A stretch of DNA of 41,971 bases. Source: Ilumatobacteraceae bacterium. Lineage in GTDB: Bacteria > Actinomycetota > Acidimicrobiia > Acidimicrobiales > Ilumatobacteraceae. A program made the translations under genes and the position numbers. This document shows positions 39,378-41,971 of the stretch, in pieces. Under the pieces are notes generated by a model. The model searched no databases. It was not told the DNA's origin and saw nothing but the letters and a program-made list of their open reading frames with translations. Where the stretch lies: contig JAFMNE010000020.1 of assembly GCA_017859395.1 (NCBI GenBank), positions 1 through 41,971 of the forward strand, in the 5' to 3' direction. How positions within the stretch are numbered: the stretch's first letter is position 1; each line of letters opens with the position of its first letter.

Positions 39378-40703
39378 GTGACCGATCTGCAGTCCCGTCG
39401 CCGCCAAGTGGCCAACCTCCCGCACCGGGTCATCACCCCGTTGCGCGACGTACTGCATCGCGAGTCGACCGCTGGCATGTTGCTGGTCATCGCCGCCGCC
39501 GCCGCTGTGGTGTGGGCTAACTCGCCGTTTTCCGATTCCTACGACACTTTCTGGAACGCGGAGATCACACTTGATGTGGGCGGGCACACCCTGGGCATGG
39601 AGTTGCGGCACTGGGTCAACGATTTGGCCATGGTGCTCTTCTTCTTCGTCGCTGGCTTGGAGATCAAGCGCGAAATCACCCACGGCGAACTCCGTGATCC
39701 CAAACATGCGTCGCTGCCGATAGCGGGGGCAATCGGCGGCATGGTCGTCCCGGCATTGCTCTTCGCGGCGCTCAACGCCGGTGGCGACGGCAGCCGGGGC
39801 TGGGGCATCCCGATGGCGACCGATATCGCCATCGTGATGGGTGTGGTCGCACTCATCGGCACGCGGGCACCGGCATGGATCAAGTTGTTCTTATTAGCCT
39901 TGGCCATCGTCGACGACATCGGGGCGATCGTCGTGATCGCGGTCTTCTACTCCGAAGGCGTGTCGTTCACATGGCTGGCCATTGCCGCAGCCGCGCTGGT
40001 GGCCGCCCTTGCCATCAGATCTCGTATCGGGTGGATCGGGGCCTATGTTGCCCTCGGTGGTCTGTGCTGGTTCGCACTGCACGAGGCGCACGTTCATCCA
40101 ACTCTTGCCGGGGTTGCATTCGGTCTTGCCTCGCCGGTCACACCGCGCCGAACCCAGTTGATGGTCGATGCCGTCGAGGTTCCCGACGACGTCGACTATG
40201 CCACCGCATGGGATCTCACAAAGCGGGCGAGAGAGAGCGTGTCGGTGGTGGAGTGGTTGCAGCACCGTTTGCATCCGTGGTCGGCATTTCTGGTGGTGCC
40301 CGCCTTCGCGCTCGCCAATGCCGGGGTGCCGGTGTCGGGAGAATCAATTCGTGAGGCCGTATCAGCTGATGTGACCTGGGGCATTGTTCTCGGCCTGGTG
40401 GTTGGCAAAGCCGTTGGAATCACCGCAGCAACCCGACTGGCGGTTGCTCTCGGCATCGGCCGGCTTCCTGGTGGTATGACCTGGCGCTACGTGACCGGGG
40501 CCGGAATGCTCGGCGGCATTGGATTTACGGTGTCGTTGTTCGTCACCGAGTTGGCCTTCGGCGATTCGATCCTGGCCGAAGACGCTCGCCTTGCGGTCCT
40601 GTTCGCATCACTTGTTGCCGGCGTCATCGGATGCGCCATCGTGTTGCCCGGCCGGGTGGGTGACCGTTTAGAGGACGCCATCTCTTCGGGTTATGAGTCG
40701 TGA
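39378..40703 (+). CDS. nhaA: Na+/H+ antiporter NhaA
   Basis: 441 residues, about 12 membrane helices. Seen: VLFFFVAGLEIKREI in helix 2/3, the ion-site helices with PMATDIAIVMG and AIVDDIGAIVVIAVFYSE (the paired aspartates at residues 179-180), and FVTELAF near the C-terminus. It expels Na+ in exchange for protons and supports pH and salt tolerance. GTG 39378 is chosen; GATACT at 39364-39369 precedes it by 8 bases. The stop overlaps the next start (GTGA). Confidence 0.93.
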   Translation: MTDLQSRRRQVANLPHRVITPLRDVLHRESTAGMLLVIAAAAAVVWANSPFSDSYDTFWNAEITLDVGGHTLGMELRHWVNDLAMVLFFFVAGLEIKREITHGELRDPKHASLPIAGAIGGMVVPALLFAALNAGGDGSRGWGIPMATDIAIVMGVVALIGTRAPAWIKLFLLALAIVDDIGAIVVIAVFYSEGVSFTWLAIAAAALVAALAIRSRIGWIGAYVALGGLCWFALHEAHVHPTLAGVAFGLASPVTPRRTQLMVDAVEVPDDVDYATAWDLTKRARESVSVVEWLQHRLHPWSAFLVVPAFALANAGVPVSGESIREAVSADVTWGIVLGLVVGKAVGITAATRLAVALGIGRLPGGMTWRYVTGAGMLGGIGFTVSLFVTELAFGDSILAEDARLAVLFASLVAGVIGCAIVLPGRVGDRLEDAISSGYES

Positions 40704-41134
40704 GTTCACCGTTGCCCGACCACACCAATATCGCGTCGCTGTTCGCCTATGGCACATTGATGCCCGGTGAAGAGCGCTGGCACATGCTCGCGCCATTCGT
40801 CGTCGACGAGGGTTTCGCCGACACCGTGCAGGGCGAGGTGTACGACACCGGTCTCGGGTATCCGGCAGCTCGCTTCGACCGGGCTGGTGTGATCCACGGT
40901 CGAACCTTCCACCTGCTCGCATCGTCACTCACCGATGCCCTCCGGGTACTCGACGAGGTGGAAGGTGTGGTGGACGGCGAATATCGACGCATCGTCGTTA
41001 CCACCATGGCGGGCTATCAGGCCTGGTCATACGAGTGTGGGGCGATCGAGGGGATGCGCCTCACCGCGCTCGCGAACGGTGACTGGGTGTCGCGCCACCG
41101 TTCCATCGATCACGCGGGCGGCGAACGCAGGTGA
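40700..41134 (+). CDS. Gamma-glutamylcyclotransferase-like (AIG2/GGCT) protein
   Basis: 144 residues. Seen: the phosphate-loop-like LFAYGTLMPGEERW near residue 14, GEVYDTGLGYPAARFD and the acidic VLDEVEGVVDGEYRRI that carries the putative catalytic Glu. The family includes gamma-glutamylcyclotransferases and gamma-glutamylamine cyclotransferases; the substrate here is unknown. GTG 40700 overlaps the nhaA stop by 4 bases, so the two are translationally coupled. Confidence 0.85.
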   Translation: MSSPLPDHTNIASLFAYGTLMPGEERWHMLAPFVVDEGFADTVQGEVYDTGLGYPAARFDRAGVIHGRTFHLLASSLTDALRVLDEVEGVVDGEYRRIVVTTMAGYQAWSYECGAIEGMRLTALANGDWVSRHRSIDHAGGERR

Positions 41135-41149
41135 GCCGTGACCAAATGA

Positions 41150-41971
41150 TTAGTCGCGGTCGAGCACCTCGGGGGCGATGATCTCGACACTGACGGCGAC
41201 CACAGCTTCTGCGTGAGCGCGTGCTTGTTCCGGGGTGAGCGTGGGGCCAAGTTCCACGGTGAAGCCAGTGCCGGGATCATCCAGAACGGTTCGTGACCAT
41301 TGCGAGGCCGTGCCGGTGTAGGTGCCGCCGGCGACCTCCACGATCGGCAGACCGGTGAGTTCGGCATATCGATTGCGCACCTGACCGGAGAAACCACCAG
41401 CTGGATTGATGCGGTTCAGATCTTGGTGGTACCACAGAACCAGGTGGGGCTGGACGCGCTCGCCCAGGTCGACGATTGCGCGCGTCTCGGGTTCGGATGC
41501 GGCATCGGGCCCGCCGTACTGCCAGTCACCCGGCTGGGCCAATGGCGCCCAGTTCTGAGGGAAGTTGCGATTGAGATCCACCCCATTGGCGTTGTGACGC
41601 CGAACGGAGCGTTCGCCGTCGGGGTTCATCGACGGCACGAGCCACAATTCGAGGTTGTCGGGTAGATCTAACCGTTCGAGTTCGTCGATGATGGCGAGCC
41701 CAGCGGACTCGTCACCGTGAATCACACCGACCACCAGCACGCGCACGCCATAGGGGTTACCCCGGCGTATGACCTCGATCGGTTGACCGAGGACCGACCG
41801 TCCAATCTCCACGGGGCGGTCCTGAGCAACCTCGGTGATCTCGGCATAATCGGCCAACGTGGGCGCCAGCGTCGTGGTCGTAGTTGTTGTGGTGCTCGTG
41901 GTCGTCGTCGTTGAGGTGGTGCTCGTCGACGTGGTGGTCGCAGGAAGTGTCGACGTGGTCGTCGACGTCGT
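41150..41971 (-). CDS. Secreted M14 zinc peptidase, 5' end outside window
   Basis: 274 codons in the window; the N-terminus lies beyond the edge. Residues of the catalytic domain: GRSVLGQPIEVIRRG, the zinc motif VIHGDESAG (His and Glu ligands), SMNPDGERSVRRHNANGVDL with NRNFPQNW, VLWYHQDLN with the third ligand His, and FTVELGPTL with the catalytic Glu. This resembles murein-peptide amidase/M14 carboxypeptidases. The first 38 codons seen (41858-41971) encode an almost pure Thr/Ser linker, which implies an upstream signal or lipoprotein peptide. A TTG at 41855-41857 is not the start. Confidence 0.87.
   Translation of the reverse strand, partial: TTSTTTSTLPATTTSTSTTSTTTTTSTTTTTTTTLAPTLADYAEITEVAQDRPVEIGRSVLGQPIEVIRRGNPYGVRVLVVGVIHGDESAGLAIIDELERLDLPDNLELWLVPSMNPDGERSVRRHNANGVDLNRNFPQNWAPLAQPGDWQYGGPDAASEPETRAIVDLGERVQPHLVLWYHQDLNRINPAGGFSGQVRNRYAELTGLPIVEVAGGTYTGTASQWSRTVLDDPGTGFTVELGPTLTPEQARAHAEAVVAVSVEIIAPEVLDRD

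Overview
The window reads as a chromosomal stretch of a high-GC actinomycete, most likely a member of the Acidimicrobiia. Seen directly: GC-rich coding throughout, Thr-rich linkers on exported proteins, a SARP regulator, a DUF2510 domain, a DUF4916 Nudix-like protein, a PPOX protein of the F420-type group, and the mycofactocin genes mftE and mftF. The class-level placement is inference. At least a dozen genes carry a TANNNT box about six bases before an ATG or GTG, the layout expected for leaderless mRNAs. I used this to fix several starts.

Layout. 1-5716: metabolic and maintenance genes (SDR, acyl-ACP desaturase, DEAD-box helicase, fumarylacetoacetase-family hydrolase, NAD(P)-binding/DUF2867 protein), then tRNA-Arg(CCT). 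5875-8078: a loose segment with an N-acetyltransferase/AAA+ ATPase fusion between two gene remnants. 8079-9709: a two-gene operon whose first gene is read through an in-frame TGA as a UGSC-family selenoprotein. 9764-13985: the most unusual part. It holds two related small membrane proteins, four small alpha/beta-barrel-like proteins in one operon, a strong terminator, five DnaA-box-like 9-mers, a good sigma70-type promoter, about 350 bases of stable hairpins that look like an unassigned structured RNA, a DUF1059-like gene, and a divergent SARP regulator that may start at ATT.

14059-25819: acyl-CoA dehydrogenase, DUF2510/scramblase-like protein, TypA/BipA, amidohydrolase, TIGR03792-like protein, LemA with an HtpX-type M48 protease, a regulator with two TetR units, an enoyl-CoA hydratase-family enzyme, a beta-lactamase-fold lipoprotein, and a pair that includes a PPOX-fold protein. 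25922-29609: ABC transporter (ATPase plus FtsX-type permease) and a second PPOX protein. 29619-30500: a Nei-like DNA glycosylase homologue whose N-terminal catalytic proline and beta-hairpin lysine appear to be replaced.

31179-34062: mftE, mftF and an alanine-racemase-like gene, each overlapping the next by 4 bases; mftA-D are not in the window. The rest holds a ROK kinase, uracil-DNA glycosylase with a YihY/BrkB membrane protein, a GH3 glycosidase with OsmC, NhaA with a gamma-glutamylcyclotransferase-like protein, and the end-truncated gene of a secreted M14 peptidase.

All functions are from motif recognition by eye; no database search was possible.
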